DNA of 64,000 bases from Anarhynchus alexandrinus (GCA_008711295.1 VUYV01000020.1:1055558-1119557), one strand, 5' to 3'; shown: positions 44,812 to 58,569, counted from the first letter of the stretch. The notes: generated by a model from the sequence alone, not told the origin. Numbers and translations: made by a program.

Positions 44812-47800
44812 GCCATGGAGGCCATGGACAAGAAAAGGAGATTAAAACTTGCAGTTGGTGGAAAGGAGAAGCTCAAACACAGAAGGGATGAAGGAATGGC
44901 ATGAAGTGCTATCAGATGAGACCCCTCTTTGCTTCCTAATACTGCACTTTTGTCTGTCTCTGAGCCCTGGGAGCAACTTCAGTGATCACTGAAATATGGC
45001 TCCACAAGGCTAGAAAGGAAGTTGTGAACAACAAAACCTTTAAGAAGTGATGTCCAAAAGGAGATACAAGGACAGGCTCAGTTGTGCAATACACCACATG
45101 TGCCAGTTCCACCAAGTTAAAATGGGGTAAGAAATAAGTAGGGCACATTTTTTTCACTCTTTAGTTCTCTAGGATGTTCTTTATGTTCTTTCTCCTGCTG
45201 CTCTGAAAGCATATTTTTGTTTTAACCCATGCTTTGTGAAATTCTACATGCTTTTGCTGCCTGGATAGAAAATTATAACTGTGAGCAGTTAGATCTGATT
45301 CAAATCTTCTATATGTTCATGTGTAATTAACATGCCAATCTCAAGAAGCTGGCAAATGGCCAGCATGCTCCACAGCACTACCAATATCTGTCACCCTGGC
45401 TTGTCAGGAATCAGAGGTGTTTCTTTCTCCGGAAGCAGAAGGGCTTTACTGATGTCAGCAGTCTGCATGGTCCAGGAGGAAGAAACAAGTCACCAAGACC
45501 GGTCATTATTTTCAAGGAGATCATTTGGTGGGGTCCTCTTGACTTACTTCCCACCCAGTCTCTGCTGCTCTTCTGCTCTCATCACAGGGCAAAGCAGAAA
45601 TGTTTCTCTTGTGTCTGAACTCGCAGAACATTTAACATTTGGATGAATGCCTAGATGGGATGGGTTCAAGATGATCCCATTCTGCATTATGATTCCAGGC
45701 AGGGCAGGGTATGCGCTCACATTACGTGCTCTCCTCCTTGCTGGGATACATGGAGTCACTGCTCGGAGGGCTGGAATAATATAGTGCAGGTTGCCTAGTC
45801 TACTTGAGTCTTGTTCTTATATGGTCTCCATCACCACAGTATCTGAGGAACATGTCTTGTAAAGCAGAGAAGGCATTAATCAATGGATCCCTGGTTATTA
45901 AGGTCAGGGTAGTGCTGACAGGTCTGTGTGTTAACACTCTTATCATCACCTAGGGCCCAGAGGCTGAAACTCCAGAGGGAAATACATCCTTTGTGAGGCT
46001 TTGTATGTTCCCTACACTGAATGGTGCCTGTTTGGGTTCCTTCAGAGAGTGATGGTGAATGAGAGAGATGCTTAGGCCCTGGTGCCTACAAGGCTCCTCC
46101 AAGGTACATGGGGCTGCTTTCTAGTTTCACAAAAGACACCTTCGGGACCACAGGCAAGTAGCCTGCTTCTCAGGAGGCTAAATATTGCTCTCTAGTACCC
46201 TCTAGGGTTCAGAAGACACAGGACCTGGGAACTCATGGATGTGGGATGGAGTCCACAGGAGCAGAGCCACGGATGGGTTGGGCAAGAGGGCTAAGGAGTC
46301 ACACTGGTCACCTCTCTACTACTCTCCTCCCAAAGGGCTCTGAAGCACCATCTTCCACAGGGGTGTAACTTGCCCTTGTCCTGCAGGCCAGCTTGAGACC
46401 CTCAGTCCCACCTACAGGGCCAAACCATGCAGCAGATGGGAGGGAGCAACTCTCCAGGCCACAGCCAAGTTACTGAATCACAGCATTTAGAGGCAGAGGT
46501 GTGGTAAGGATACTTGGGCTAAATCCCTACACTAAAACAATGAGCCTGAGGGGTCTTTATTGTCCATCACAGTGCAGACAATAATATTTTTGTTACCAGA
46601 GCAATTGCCAGTGGGATGTGGGGACAGCAGCTCTCTACGTACCACAAGGCACAAGAAAATATTGCTCAAAAGTTGTGTCATGTTTTGGATTGCTAATCTG
46701 ATTTATTGCTTCTCCCTCCCTCTGGGATGCAATGCAGAGGCAATCCAGGAGTAGGGATGCTGCATTTTTGGAGCCCAGTCAGGGCTGGACCGTCAGCATT
46801 ATTTGTAAACACAGCTTAGTTCTCCTCACCAGGAATAAAAGCCACTTATCCTGCAAACAAAGCTTGTTCAACTGTAGGCCCCTTACACTGCCACTTCCCA
46901 CTTCTCCTCTATTTCCTAAGAAGATGATAAGCTTAATCCTTTTCATATTTTAATGATAGGGTAGCTAGCTTTTCAGTTCCACTTTTCCTTTTCTTGTGTT
47001 TGGACTTGTAGCCATGAGCCCAACTCTAAGCTTCTCTACATTCATTCCTTCCTAGAAAAAGCAGGCGGGAGGTGTTCCCAGGAAAATTCAGCCTGGGCTC
47101 AGGGCGATACAAAAGATCTCTCTGAGCTGGCTCTTTTCCTTTAGAGTCTCCAGGGGGGAAGCCTGCCTCTGGCCTGTGGGTAGGATCTGTTGGGAAAGGG
47201 GTTTTGGGGAAAAGAGTGAGGCTGCGCCTGGGAGGAGCATGCCAAGAGGTTTTGCCACAGGCTGGCAGGATGGAGGGCACTGCAGCAGGGTGAGCTCAGT
47301 CCCTGCCAGGAGGACACCCCTCATGCCACCAAGCAGGACCTATTTGGACACATCCTTTAAGGGAGTTGGATTAATGGGTGGCTGTCCTTGAAAAGATGGG
47401 GATGCTGAGGCATCCTTTCAGTGGAGCTAAGGGAGGGAAATAGCAGGGCTGTAAAGTGTCTCCTGCCCTGGAGATAGAGGGAGGAGAGACGAGGGCTGTG
47501 GCTTATCCCAGAGGTATTACATCCCCCATGGTTCAGGGCAGCCAAGGTAGACATGCAGCTGGGTCTCATTTGTGTGAGGGGCAGCTTGAAGAGAAGGAGG
47601 AAGCCACAGTGAGACACAGCAACCTGAAAACTCAACAAAAGGTGGGGTGCAACATGTGGCAGAGCCTGCTGCCACATGAGCAGGAGCAGACTGCTCGCTT
47701 CCCTGCCATGTCCCTCAGCGAATGATTTTCCAAGGTATGAAACGCCCTGCCATGCTGCAGAAAATCTTGGGGAGGCAGGCCTGGACCTGAGCCCCTAAAC

Positions 47801-50800
47801 TGGAGAAATTAACTGCTGAAGAGGAGGGAAGCAACATCGAGAAAGAAAGAGCTTGAAACCATGGAAACAGGTCTCCCCCCTCCTTCCCTTCACTCCCATC
47901 TGTACTTCCCAGAATAGACGCTGAACTCTGGTTTCTTTTGATGAGACAGACACTTGGGTCAGTGCAGCTGTGAGTGAAATGGTCATCACCAGACTAGGTG
48001 AAGCAAAGAAACTAGGAGCTAAAGGTCTTCCTTGCTGCTTCTTCTGAAGCCATCTCATCATCTAGAGGCAAATTAACAGTCTCCCTCTGGGTCACCCTCA
48101 AAGTCAGAGGCGGGGATTAGCACGAAGGACTTCTAGGCAAGCAGCCTAGCTTTCAACATCCCCTGCTTATCTTGTTTGGTGCCAGGGGTTCATTTTCTCA
48201 ACTACATATCTATTGGCCTTTTGAGCAAAATCCTGACGTCTTAGCTTGGCTTCAGGATTTCCCTCAAGACCCCACTGCCCATATCTCAGATCCAGTAAGA
48301 TTTCAGCAGCCACTCCACCCACTGTTGTTCACACGCATGAGGAAAAAGCTGCGCCCTAAACTTTTAAGTCTGGTAGGGCTAGGGAATGTGAGGGTCAATG
48401 ATGGGAGATGGATGGAGAGTATTGCAGGGTAAAGTGAGATGGGGAGAGTAACTAATGAGGGAAAGGGCAGCTGAAACCAAGGATGAGGGACAGAGGGAAG
48501 TGGAGGAGAAGAGTCTGAGTATGCATACGTGGAAACAGATGATGCAACCGGAGATTACTGAGGCCCTCTTTGATTCAGCCTTCAGAAGTGGTGTGTTCAT
48601 CCATAACTGCTGAAAAGGATTGGTTACGGTCACGTGATCTTTGAAGAAGGTGGCACTGATGGGCGTCTTGCTTAAAACTGTACAAGGGGAATATTGGGCT
48701 CCTGGGAAGGGCCACCTAGAGGGGGCATGGTGACTATGCACTAATGCAGCCATCGTCCCTTCATATGTTTACAATGATCATCTTATCAATTCACTTTCTG
48801 GGATGAACCCAAATACCATTTTTGGGAGACCGTAAGTCCTCCTTTTCCTCTTCTCATCTTATACTAGCCAAACACCAAGCACTAATATTGGTGTTCCACT
48901 ACAGCCTCTCTCTTCCACTAAAAAAAAAAAAATCATCTATAGAGGTCTGTTCAGAACAAGCTCTTCATCCTGATGCACCAAGCAAGGTATGCTAGTAAAG
49001 AGACAAACACATAATCCAGGTAAAAAAAGCTTTGCACTCATTCTTCTCCATTCCCAAGTATGACGTAGAGAAAAGAAATCTCCTCCTGGAGAGGTGAAAG
49101 GATAAAATCAAAGACCCATTAAACAATCTGAAGATGAAACCAGGGATATTATAAGAGATGTCTCCATTATCAAGTACAGAGGAAATATCCCTCATGAGAT
49201 TGTTGGATGGACACATATGTATATGTGCTTTGGGATGTACCAGACCACCCAGTGATGACAGACAAACATCTAAAGGGGATAATTTTTAGTTAAATGAGGT
49301 TCCAAACTGAGGCAAGTAGGTTTCACTGTGAGCAACGAAGGAAAGGACTCTCTCGTGTACCTCCAAAGACTCTGGCACTCAAGAAAGGTCATGAGAACAA
49401 GGAGAGCTCCAGCATATGAAGACAAACCACACTTAAAACAGCACTGAACACACTCTGTTCTTGGCAGTGCTTGTGCTTCAGCTGTGTTGAGATCAGGCTC
49501 AGCTGCACCCCTTTGCAATAATTGCTAGCGCAGATATGCAGCATACGCAGCGCTGGGACTTCATGAGGAACACGGCCGCTTAGATGGATGCTCAGATTGC
49601 AAAACGCCATACTGAGCCCTCCCGTCGGTTCCAGGAAGTTTAGTGTACAAAGCGCTTTCAAATGCTTTCATCATGATAGACACTACAGGGGGCCGAGGAA
49701 GAAGCCTGCAGTCATGTTAACCTGTGCAAGCTGGGGATCTGTGGAAAATATTATTTCTGGTGTATGGAAAGGAAGCTTTCCTTTTTGCAGTGGTATTTCT
49801 GGCATTGGTACAACCCTAGAAGCAGCTGAGAGCTCCTGGCTGGAATGTTGTGGGCACCTTGATACCGGAGAGAGCAATAAAACCCAGCTAAAAAGCTCTG
49901 TTTTATGTAAGAGCAAGCACATGCTGCAGGTGCCCTGCCAAGTCAAAATACAACTGGGTTTATGGCCTTGTTTGTTTGTTGACATTGTGTGATCAAGACA
50001 AGAAAGAAAAATGGGAAGTGGGAATGGTTTGCTTGTTTCTCAGCTAGAAACAACAAAGTTTTTGCATTTGGGTCTTCCTTGATATTGATGTATGTTTCAG
50101 AATCAACAGATGTCTCATGTCGAAATTCACAAAGGGATTGCTAACAAAGTCATTATTCTTTTCCTATGTTTATTAGGTGCCAATATTAAGAAAAAGAAAT
50201 GAATCCGTTGAAGGATTAAAACACCTACGATCTATTCTCTTTTTCTTATGATGTAAGATCTGTCAATAGTTCTCACACCATCTCTTGATATTCAGGTTAT
50301 AGGAGGCTGAATATGAGAATGAAGAGAAATCCGTCTTTTTAAAAACACTATGAAAACATTATTAAACATCTGCCTCTTAAAGTCTATACATTCAAACAGT
50401 TTATCTTTGGAGGTCAACTTTAAAACATTCTTAGAAGGTGATGCCATAATACAGACATTTAGAAGAAGAATCACATGTAGAGGCAATCAAAGACTTTGAG
50501 CAGTTGTCTTTCCCTGGTTTGATTCCCATTATCCTTTTTTTTCTTCATATTCTTTCTGTTCTGGTTTTTAATTCCTCCTGGAGGTCAGACATTTGAGGCA
50601 TCCAATTCTGATTGATTGCTGTGGAAATAGCGATGAGGCAAAGTGAGAGCAGTGACATCATGGGAGAAACAGATGGCGAGAGCCGATGAACTTCTAAGAA
50701 ACAAAGACACTTCTGCCAATAAGTGTTCCTAGAGAACAAGAAAAAGAAAACTGAGAAAAACAATCCTAGTTTATAATGCAAAGAGGGAGTGCTTGGTAAT

Positions 50801-52479
50801 TACTCCTGCTAGACTGTCTGAAAGAGAGAAAAACTAGCATTCTGGTTAGCTTTTTGGGCTCCACTAGGCCTTTCACCCAAGCTAAATTAAAGCAGTGTTC
50901 AATACTGGAAAACCAGATAGTAGAAGAACGTTCAGGATGTAAAATCTCCCAGACATTTCCACATGATTAGGAAGGTAGTTTAGAGCAAGCTCACAAAACC
51001 CCTCCCTGTTTGCTCAGACATCTTTGGAAAATTTGCTTTTGGGGAACGAGAGTCCCCACAACAAACCAGGCTTTTCAGTTATGGGTGATATCAGTGTCTT
51101 TAATAATCTCGTTGAGATGCTGACATTGTGCAAATGTAGCTAAATTTGAAAAGGAATATGTATAAAATGACAATCAGCCTGATATTAAAAAAAAAAGAAA
51201 AAACAGGAATCTGCACTAGTGGTTCTCTGTTGTCTTCTAGTGTGAAGAACGTGAAGAAAAGGTTGGTTTGGGCAGGGGGTGGCAAGGCTTTTGACTTTTA
51301 TTCTGCTGCCTGTCATAATACTGGCATTACAATTACTCTGGTGTCTAAATACGAGAGTATTTTGTGATTACAAACTTGATGAAAAGCCTGCTATCCAGGG
51401 CTGCTGGACTGTCTCTGGCAGTCATCAGTGGGGATAGTAATTGCAATGTCTACACTTGAGGTGATTTGGAGGGGGGTCTGATTGTGGCCTCCTGTCACGA
51501 GGTGGACAGGATGAGGTCTCAGTGGTGACAAGCTGCAAGCTGTGCTAATGAAGGCAACTGAGTTGATACACCTTCTTGGTATAAATTTAGAGATGATGAA
51601 GTATTTTGCCTGACATTTCTTCGGGGAAACATGAGTTAGCATTATGGAAGACTGCATCTTATTGGCATCTGCTCAGTGACACCAGACAAGCAGCTCTTCC
51701 CTTGAATGGAGTCTGCTGTGGAGCCATTCTTCCTCTTGCTGAGCCAGGACAACCTGATTCCACTGATGGCAGCAGAAATACTTGAATCAAAGTTGCTGGG
51801 TTTGAGGCTGAAGCTTAAGCCTAGCTGTCTTTAGGCACGTGAACGAATACCACTCCCAGACAAGGCATATAGGGTTGTGATTCCTTCATAGAAAATCTTC
51901 TTCCCTATTTTCTATCATTATTTGATCACATCACGGAAAGCACAAGCATAGATATTACTTCATGCATTACAAAAGACCCAAAGCCCGGTGACTATTGAAG
52001 TGCCTTTGTATTAGGCACTTTGAGGACCATACACTTTCATCTCACCTAACTTTTGATGTTTATGTTTGAGCTTCTGCTCCAGGCAATCTTTATAGCCAAC
52101 GGAGAGAGATAGGCACTTCCAGGACTTGGTTCATCCGAGCGCTTTTCAACATCTACCTTAAAATGAGATTACCCATGCCCCAGAATGCCTGTTTCTCTCT
52201 GCTGACTGTTAAAGTAAGTCTAGACGTCTAGCTCTGATGTAAATGCCAACATCTGGACAGGTTTATCCCACCAGCAAAACGTCCCCTGGTAAAATCCAGA
52301 GCAATTACTTTGTTCTCTTGAAAGGACAAACAACTAAATCAAGGGTGAGAGAATAGAAGAGTGAGACTGAAGAGAAAGTCGGGGAGAAAATGATAAAGTG
52401 ATCAAATTCCCACACCACTTCAGGGCCATTAAGGAACAGAATCGCTGCAGAGGCCTGGCTCACTCCCTTATCTATGGCT

Positions 52480-52677
52480 TTGGTGGGGAGAATTTATAGA
52501 TTTCAGAGGGAGGAGACAGGAGGATCTGAATGTTTTGATACGGTCTGTAGAAATAAGCTAATAAGTACTGGCCCTGTATGCAAATTAAGTTATCTCATTA
52601 GCCTAAACCCTGTGATAGTGTTCTGGCTTTAAAACATGAGCTGTTATATGCAAAGGATCTGTGCATTGTAAACAAAG
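52480..52677. promoter_or_regulatory. Candidate regulatory element with octamer, forkhead and SOX-type motifs
   Basis: AT-rich sequence with an exact octamer ATGCAAAT (52578-52585), a second octamer-like ATGCAAAG (52648-52655), a CTCATTAGC homeodomain-type block, TGTAAACA (52667-52674, forkhead) and AACAAAG (52671-52677, SOX-type). It runs directly into a purine-rich tract. The motif clustering resembles conserved developmental enhancers. A chance origin is possible in AT-rich DNA. Confidence 0.3.
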
Positions 52678-52678
52678 C

Positions 52679-52719
52679 AAAAGAAAAGAAAAAAAAGAGA
52701 GAAAAAAAGAAAAAAAAGT
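52679..52719. repeat. A-rich low-complexity tract
   Basis: A run of A with scattered G, about 40 bp. Confidence 0.9.
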
Positions 52720-53404
52720 AAATGCTATGGTGTTCTAGAGGAAAGCAGAGCTGCTATGGGTTAGGTCATCCAGTGACAACGGTCCTGCTTATCCACAACA
52801 GAAGCAAAAAAGCAGTGCTAGGTGGTGTGTCACCAAAGACGACCGCTTCTTTTATCAGCTCCCCCAGAACAAAGGAGCTTATAGATAGCTGCTTTCTCAC
52901 ATACTTGACGATTTTTTCATTTCTTTCTTTTCTACCTCTGCTCTTCCATCAAACCAACAGACACTGAATTCTGTCTCTTTAAATTCATTCCCTTAAGGTA
53001 TTGCACCTGCAGAGTTGCTGAACTTGACCAAGACAGCACAACACAACATTATTTGACATTCACTCATACGTGTAGACGTGTTTTTCTTCTTCTATTAAAA
53101 TTTCCCTCTCAAACATTAAAGATGCATATGTTCTTAAATTTTCAGTGCCCTGTTGCTCTTTTTAAAGGCAATTACTATTTTGTGTGAGGAACGCTCTCTG
53201 TGTGACTGCAGTGTATATTTATTACTGAGTTTTCTCCTGTAATGGAGTCAGTTAAAATTCATTTAGTGTAAGGAGTAAAATATCAGTGTGACTGGTGGAA
53301 AGTAAACCAGCAAGAAATGTCCTACATAGGTGTATTCATCTATGACTTGTTATAAAATACAACATAAAATATGAGAGGAAGAATGTTGCCGTAATTAAAA
53401 ACAA
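52720..53404. other. Unassigned non-coding stretch
   Basis: AT-rich DNA without a recognisable gene or repeat. Confidence 0.45.
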
Positions 53405-53622
53405 AGGGCTGGAAGCAAGAATATCTGGTTTCTGCTTTCGGCTGTGTCACGGACGCTCTGTGTGGCTATGGAAGGATCACTTCTCTCTCCCATGGGTTTC
53501 CCCATCTGGAAAATGGTCTAATGATACCTTCCAAAAAGGTGCTTGAGAAGCATGACTCATTAATATTTGTAAATATCCAGGGATCAAAGGGCCTGTAGAT
53601 ATACAATGTAACATACTATTAT
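53405..53622 (+). repeat. MIR SINE, near full length
   Basis: MIR blocks are in order: GGGCTGGAAGCAAGAATATC, TGGTTTCTGCTTTCGGCTGTG, a GGATCACTTCTCTCTCCC block, TTTCCCCATCTGGAAAATGG, CTAATGATACC, then a tail with AAAGGGCCTGTAGATATAC. It corresponds to 'gacctgggttctagtcccagctctg...cagtttccccatctgtaaaatggggataatgatac'. Confidence 0.78.
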
Positions 53623-56364
53623 GCCGCTGTTCTTTGCCAATTTCCCTTTTCTGTAAGGATGAGCTCTTTGAATTTATTGCTTTTGACTCAGGAAAATGGC
53701 CCCACGGGACTCCGTGTTTTTATTGACTCCAGATGAAAATTTCTCATGTTTACAAATAAAGTGATAACTTACTGACCTCCAATGCCCATCACGCAAGCCC
53801 GCCCTTGGATCTGGCTCCCAAAAGTGGTTCTCACTGGTGCATGGCAATAAGCAAAAAGCCGCATTTCTGATGAGCAGAATCCGTTTTCTCTCTCACAGCC
53901 GGACGGCTCCTGTGGGGCTAACTGGGAGGGAAGAGCCCTGGGTGGGAGTTTCGAGAGTAAGCAGCACAAGGCAGGCACAGGGAGCTCAGCTCTGCCGTAA
54001 GGAGTGGTCATGGCTACAGACATTTTGCAGACCATGATATGATGCTGTTCTAGTAACGATTGGTCCTGTTTTCCTTGTCCTGGGATGCAGACAGTTTACA
54101 GTTCTTCTTACGAGGCAAATCACTTCTGCAGCTGCTCCGCTGTGGGGATCTTTCAGAGCAGAAGAGCCATAGAGCAGCTCCTGCAAAATGTTTTCTCTAA
54201 CTGAAGAGAATGTATCACCAAACCAAAACAGTCTTGGAAATGCTTGAAAATAACACCAGGGTTATAAACTTTCAGCTATTGGAGTGTGTGATAGAGTTTG
54301 AATGTGCTGGAGTCCATTGGTAGATAACAATTCCAGAAAGTGATTCTGCATAGCTGCAGTCAAAGTGTTTCATCAGCCCTTAAAAGACAGAATTTACTTA
54401 AAAATTTACTTATTGTTGTTTTGTTCCCCAGGGACAGCTGAAAGAGTTTGCAATCTGGTAAGATGAATGGGTAGCTTTTACTTACTGGAATACTTATGTC
54501 TTTTGGAGGTGGATAGAAACTCTGTTTTGCTTAAAATAAAGTGCCTGAGCATTTCAGATGTAGCTGCATTTCTCCAAATGCACCATACAATCCACTAGAG
54601 AAGAAAGAAGTGTGATGGCCTAAAGCCAAGATTAGCTAAATTAGGGACATAAGTTTTACTCAGGGGAAAATTGCTTTAGTTTTGGGTAATTTAAAGAAAA
54701 ATTATTATTCAAAAATGTTATCTTCATGGGAACAAGAGGTTGCAGGAGAGGCCAGGGCTGACCACTTTGAGCAGGAAATTATTAACGATTCTTATCTTCT
54801 GGAATTTGAGTAGATTTGGTTGGTGATCTTTATAGAACAATATTTATCTTTCCCTGGTGGACTTTCTCTTTGTCTCCACCAGCTATCAGAATTATAACCT
54901 GGTGTTCTGCATGAGTGGTCTTGTAACTGTGAGCCGAGGGACCCAGGAGCAAAGACAATAGAACTACGGTTACGGTTGGCAAAGACTTTTTGTTTAAAGG
55001 TTGGATGGTAATCACAGGCAATTGGGTTTTGTGGTTACTATGGTCCTTCACTCCCCTTTCCCATATGAGTCTTTGCCTGTGCAGAGCTGCAAGAAATTGC
55101 ATGGAGTGAGGCTTTCTTTTTTATTTGCTATTAATGTGAGTTAAAATTTCAGCGTGTTTTTTCCCTCCCTGCATTTATGCTGCTTCTGTATTTACGAAGG
55201 AGAGGAGAACCACAAATGTTGTTTGGAGATCATCTGATGTTTGAAACTTTCTCATTCAAATTTGTTGCTTACTTAATCTCTCAGCTGTCCTGGGCAAAAG
55301 TTCTCATTTTCTTTTCTTCCTACACCACCTTATCTGTCCTTCCTCACTGTGCTATCTTGTCCCATAAATACCCCAGAATCTATATGTTTGTAGGACTTCA
55401 ACTATTTTTCTTACACTATCTTGAGCTATTCCTGCTGCATATGCAATAGTAAACAATGATAGCACAAACTGATGGCATTTTTTACTCTTTGTATATAAAT
55501 GTGTCTAATCCCAGTTGTTGGGAGAAGTTGCTCTTCGCTTCCCTGCTTGAAAACTGGTAGTGTTGTATGGTCTAACAGTGTGAGACACGTCCTACCACAG
55601 AGGAAATCAGTGCTGGATCCCTTACCAGATAGGCCAGAGATACACTAAAAATTTAACTTATCACTAGTGGAGCTGTGCTGTCCCTGTTACAGCAAGGTCT
55701 GTGCTCTCTTATTGCTTTATTCAAGTGTTTTGGTGGCAGTGTGCAGCTCACAGACCAGGCTACACGCTGGTCTGTTGTGTTGGTAGGCGTATCAGAGTCC
55801 TTTTGTATTTTCCCCAATGAACAAACTTCTTCTGAAAGAGAGAATGGTTTGGGCTGGAGGGGAGCTTCAGCTGGAGATGACAGGGTTATTTTGGCAGAAA
55901 GATATTGTCAGAGATACGGAGATATCCCATGGGCTTCTTGAGCCTTGGCTCTCTGCAACAGGAATATAATCCTGGTTTTCTTCTTTGGACTTTAGCAGCC
56001 TTGCCCCAAAGTCCTCTACACAGAAAGAAACTGCTCAGAGTAGCTTCAGCGTGGTCAGGGTCAGGTCTTCTAATGGCCTGATGGGATCTGGGGAGCAGAA
56101 GAAATATGAGGTGCAAGGCCAGTTGCATTTCACTCTGGAATTTTTCCATCTTCTCGCAGCTAGAACACATTCCCTGGAAAGCCCAACTAACATGCCCCTC
56201 CATTAGCTGCATGTTAATTATTACCAGCTATCTCAGAAACGGAAATCTTCACTCATTTTTCTCCTTAATCCCTATCTTCAGCAGAAAAGTCCTGTCTTCA
56301 GAGGGTGGCTGGCAGGAGGGGACAGGCCATGCCTTTGAGTTAGTACTCCCGTATCTGACTTCTC

Positions 56365-56396
56365 AATAATAACAACAACAACAACAATACTAATAA
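56365..56396. repeat. (AAC)n / (AAT)n microsatellite
   Basis: AATAAT, then about five AAC units, then AATACTAATAA. Confidence 0.85.
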
Positions 56397-56881
56397 GTTA
56401 ATTTTTAGCAATCTATTTCTGCTGGGGTTATGACCGTACTGTCAGAGGGCGCAGGTAATGTGCTTCCACTTCCAGCTGTGAGTCATGCAAAGCGTGAGGT
56501 AACATTCAAGTTAATGACATTCCTGTTTGCACGCCTGCCCAATAGCTTCTGTAGCTCTTTGATGCTGTTGAGTCTTTCCTACAGTGGCGTTTGCAGGCAC
56601 AGGCTTCCTTGGCTTGGGTGACTGTGTTTACACAGGCTTTATTTTCTTGCTAGCATCAGCTGAAAAAAGAGGCATTCCTCATTGCTCCCCTCATCCAAGC
56701 TGAAATTCATGCCCTGTCGAAACACACGGGTGAGGGATATTTAATCCCGTGTACCTCCAGGCACGGGACCAGGTGCCATGGGGATCTTTTTCTGTATTTC
56801 ACCTCCTGAATCTGAAGTAGCCAGAAATCTAAGAGAGTCAGGAATGGGCCAGCCTGCAGTGAGGGCCGAGCGGCAGTGTGA

Positions 56882-56895
56882 CCAGCAGGGGGGAG
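56882..56895 (+). promoter_or_regulatory. CTCF-like motif
   Basis: CCAGCAGGGGGGAG matches the vertebrate CTCF core (CCASYAGRKGGCRS) except for one base, G where C is expected near the 3' end. The flank GTGTGA on the left is unremarkable. A single motif match is weak evidence of binding. Confidence 0.3.
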
Positions 56896-57526
56896 TGTGG
56901 GCAGCACGAAAATTTAGTCGCTTCGTCGTTAGGGATAAAACCCAACCAACCGACCAAACATGGTCCCAGGGTTTGAATGCTGGTGCAGGAGATGAGGGGC
57001 TGCTCTGGGTCCCTTCCCCACTCTGCCACAAACCTGGGGTATGACCTGGGCGAGTTGTTCGTCATGGGAGTTGCCTTACCTGCTCAAAAGTTGGCTTTAG
57101 CTGCCCAAAAATTTGTCCCTGACTCAAGTCTGAGGCAGTTGCATAGCTGCTCTCTGTAGCCAAACAGAGAGACATGGGCATCTTTCAGGGCATCTGTAGG
57201 GTCTTTCTCCAGAGACATCTCTTGGGATCTAAGAGTAGGAGCAGGGCTGGAGGAGTGTGGAGACTTGGGCACACTGGGACAGGAATGGAGCTGTGGGAAG
57301 CCGGAAGGGGCCTGTGAGAGTTTGAACCTTGTGGAAAGCAGGAGGGAAGGTAATGAAGCAGTCTGCTGCTTCTGGCTACAGAGATGAAGAAAGAAAAAAG
57401 GCCGTCAGGAAGGGAATCGCTACCAGATGCGGTGAAACAGCACTGTCTGACCAGCAGGAAGGTGTGAATCCCTATTGCAATGACAGCAAGCAACAAATAT
57501 ACCCACAGAATCCATCAACTTTTATA

Positions 57527-58569
57527 ACAGATTCAGAAACACAGGGCAGAAGGGACCGTGGTGACCATCTCATCTGATCTGTATAACACCTGCCAAAGAG
57601 TCTTCCTGAGTTCATCCCTCTTTGAATTAAAGAGAAACATTAAAGTTCTTTTCTAGAAAATAAATGACTGAAAGATTTCCAGTTTTCAAAAAATCCACTA
57701 GGGCTTCTTGTCATTTTCCTCCTATTTTCGCCTCAATCTCCAAGATTGCCTTGCATAATTTCCCTCCATTGGCTCTCTTAATATTTGTAACTGCTAAAAC
57801 AAAGAGAACCATTTGTTATTGCATTGCTATCTCCAGTGTAAGATTCTTATATGCCATGACTAAATCACCCATGACCTTCTCTTTCATCCAACGACTAGGC
57901 TGCGTCCTGGCAGCTCTACTCCATGGCATCTTTTCCAGTGCTGTGGTCATCCTCTGGCTCTTCTCAGCACCCTCCCGACTCCTCCCCGCCCATGCAGTGA
58001 TCCCAGCTGCAGTTGTCTTGGTGCTAAAGGCTGGGATAATGCGACCTCCCTTTTCCTGTTTAATATTTCGTGTTTTGCAGCCCAGGATCTTGTTACCCTT
58101 GACACCATATTTCACCCTGGCAGATACATCCATGACCTCCAAGTCCTCTCCAGATTTCTGGCTTGCTTGGGTAGAAATCCCCTTTTGGTAGGAGGCCTCC
58201 TGCTTTCTTCTACAGCTGTGACTCATACATTTCTGCATTAAAATGCATCGTGTTTGCATGAGCCCAGGCAATCTGTATTGTTCTGCGCCAAAGGCATATC
58301 CTCTTCATTACTTAATAGTTCCCTCTTTGTGCCATCTTCAGACTTCAATAGGAATAATTTCATATATCTTTCTGTGTTGGATTTGAAGGAGCTGGGCCAA
58401 AAGCACCACCCGCCAAATGGCAACTCTTCACTTAGAGTATCACTTTCTGAGAACTACTAGTTACCCAGTTTTTAATCCATTTAATAAGATCTATGCTTAT
58501 TTTTTAACATCCTATGGCATGAACTAAAATGGTCTGAAGAAGTCTAAGTAAATTACATCAACCCAGTTA
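57527..58569 (-). mobile_element. Long CR1 LINE, 3' part (minus strand), left of the LTR insertion
   Basis: It reads as the reverse complement of a turtle/archosaur-type CR1. The terminal GGGCAGAAGGGACCGTGGTG and GACCATCTCATCTGATCTG blocks come first (element 3' end). Reverse-transcriptase thumb sequence and the GGATCTTGTTACC block follow, then AAAATGCATCGTGTTTGCATG and CCTCTTCATTACTTAATAG, then CCAGTTTTTAATCCATTTAAT and a TCTAAGTAAATTACATCAAC block. On the minus strand the FADD catalytic box of reverse transcriptase reads as SEDG (about 58331-58342), so one of the two aspartates is lost. Stops and frameshifts occur. The copy is interrupted at 58570 by the solo LTR and resumes at 59791. Confidence 0.85.

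Larger units (their letters stand above)
43156..52479. other. Unassigned non-coding stretch
   Basis: The largest featureless block, about 9.3 kb, of mostly AT-moderate DNA. It contains a 12-bp direct duplication (43468-43491), an A run at about 48920-48932 and one good splice-acceptor-like site (44720), listed separately. No repeat family or gene could be recognised. It may contain repeats too diverged to see by eye. Confidence 0.4.
53623..57526. other. Unassigned non-coding stretch
   Basis: No gene is recognised. A 32-bp patch at about 55842-55873 resembles the reverse complement of a CR1 tail, but it is too short to call. An AAC microsatellite and a CTCF-like motif are listed separately. 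Confidence 0.4.

Noticed and set aside
55842..55873. 32 bp like the reverse complement of an avian CR1 tail (GAATGGTTTGGGCTGGAGGG)
   Set aside because: The similarity stops immediately where the consensus should continue into 'tagttccaaccccc', so the match is too short to call.
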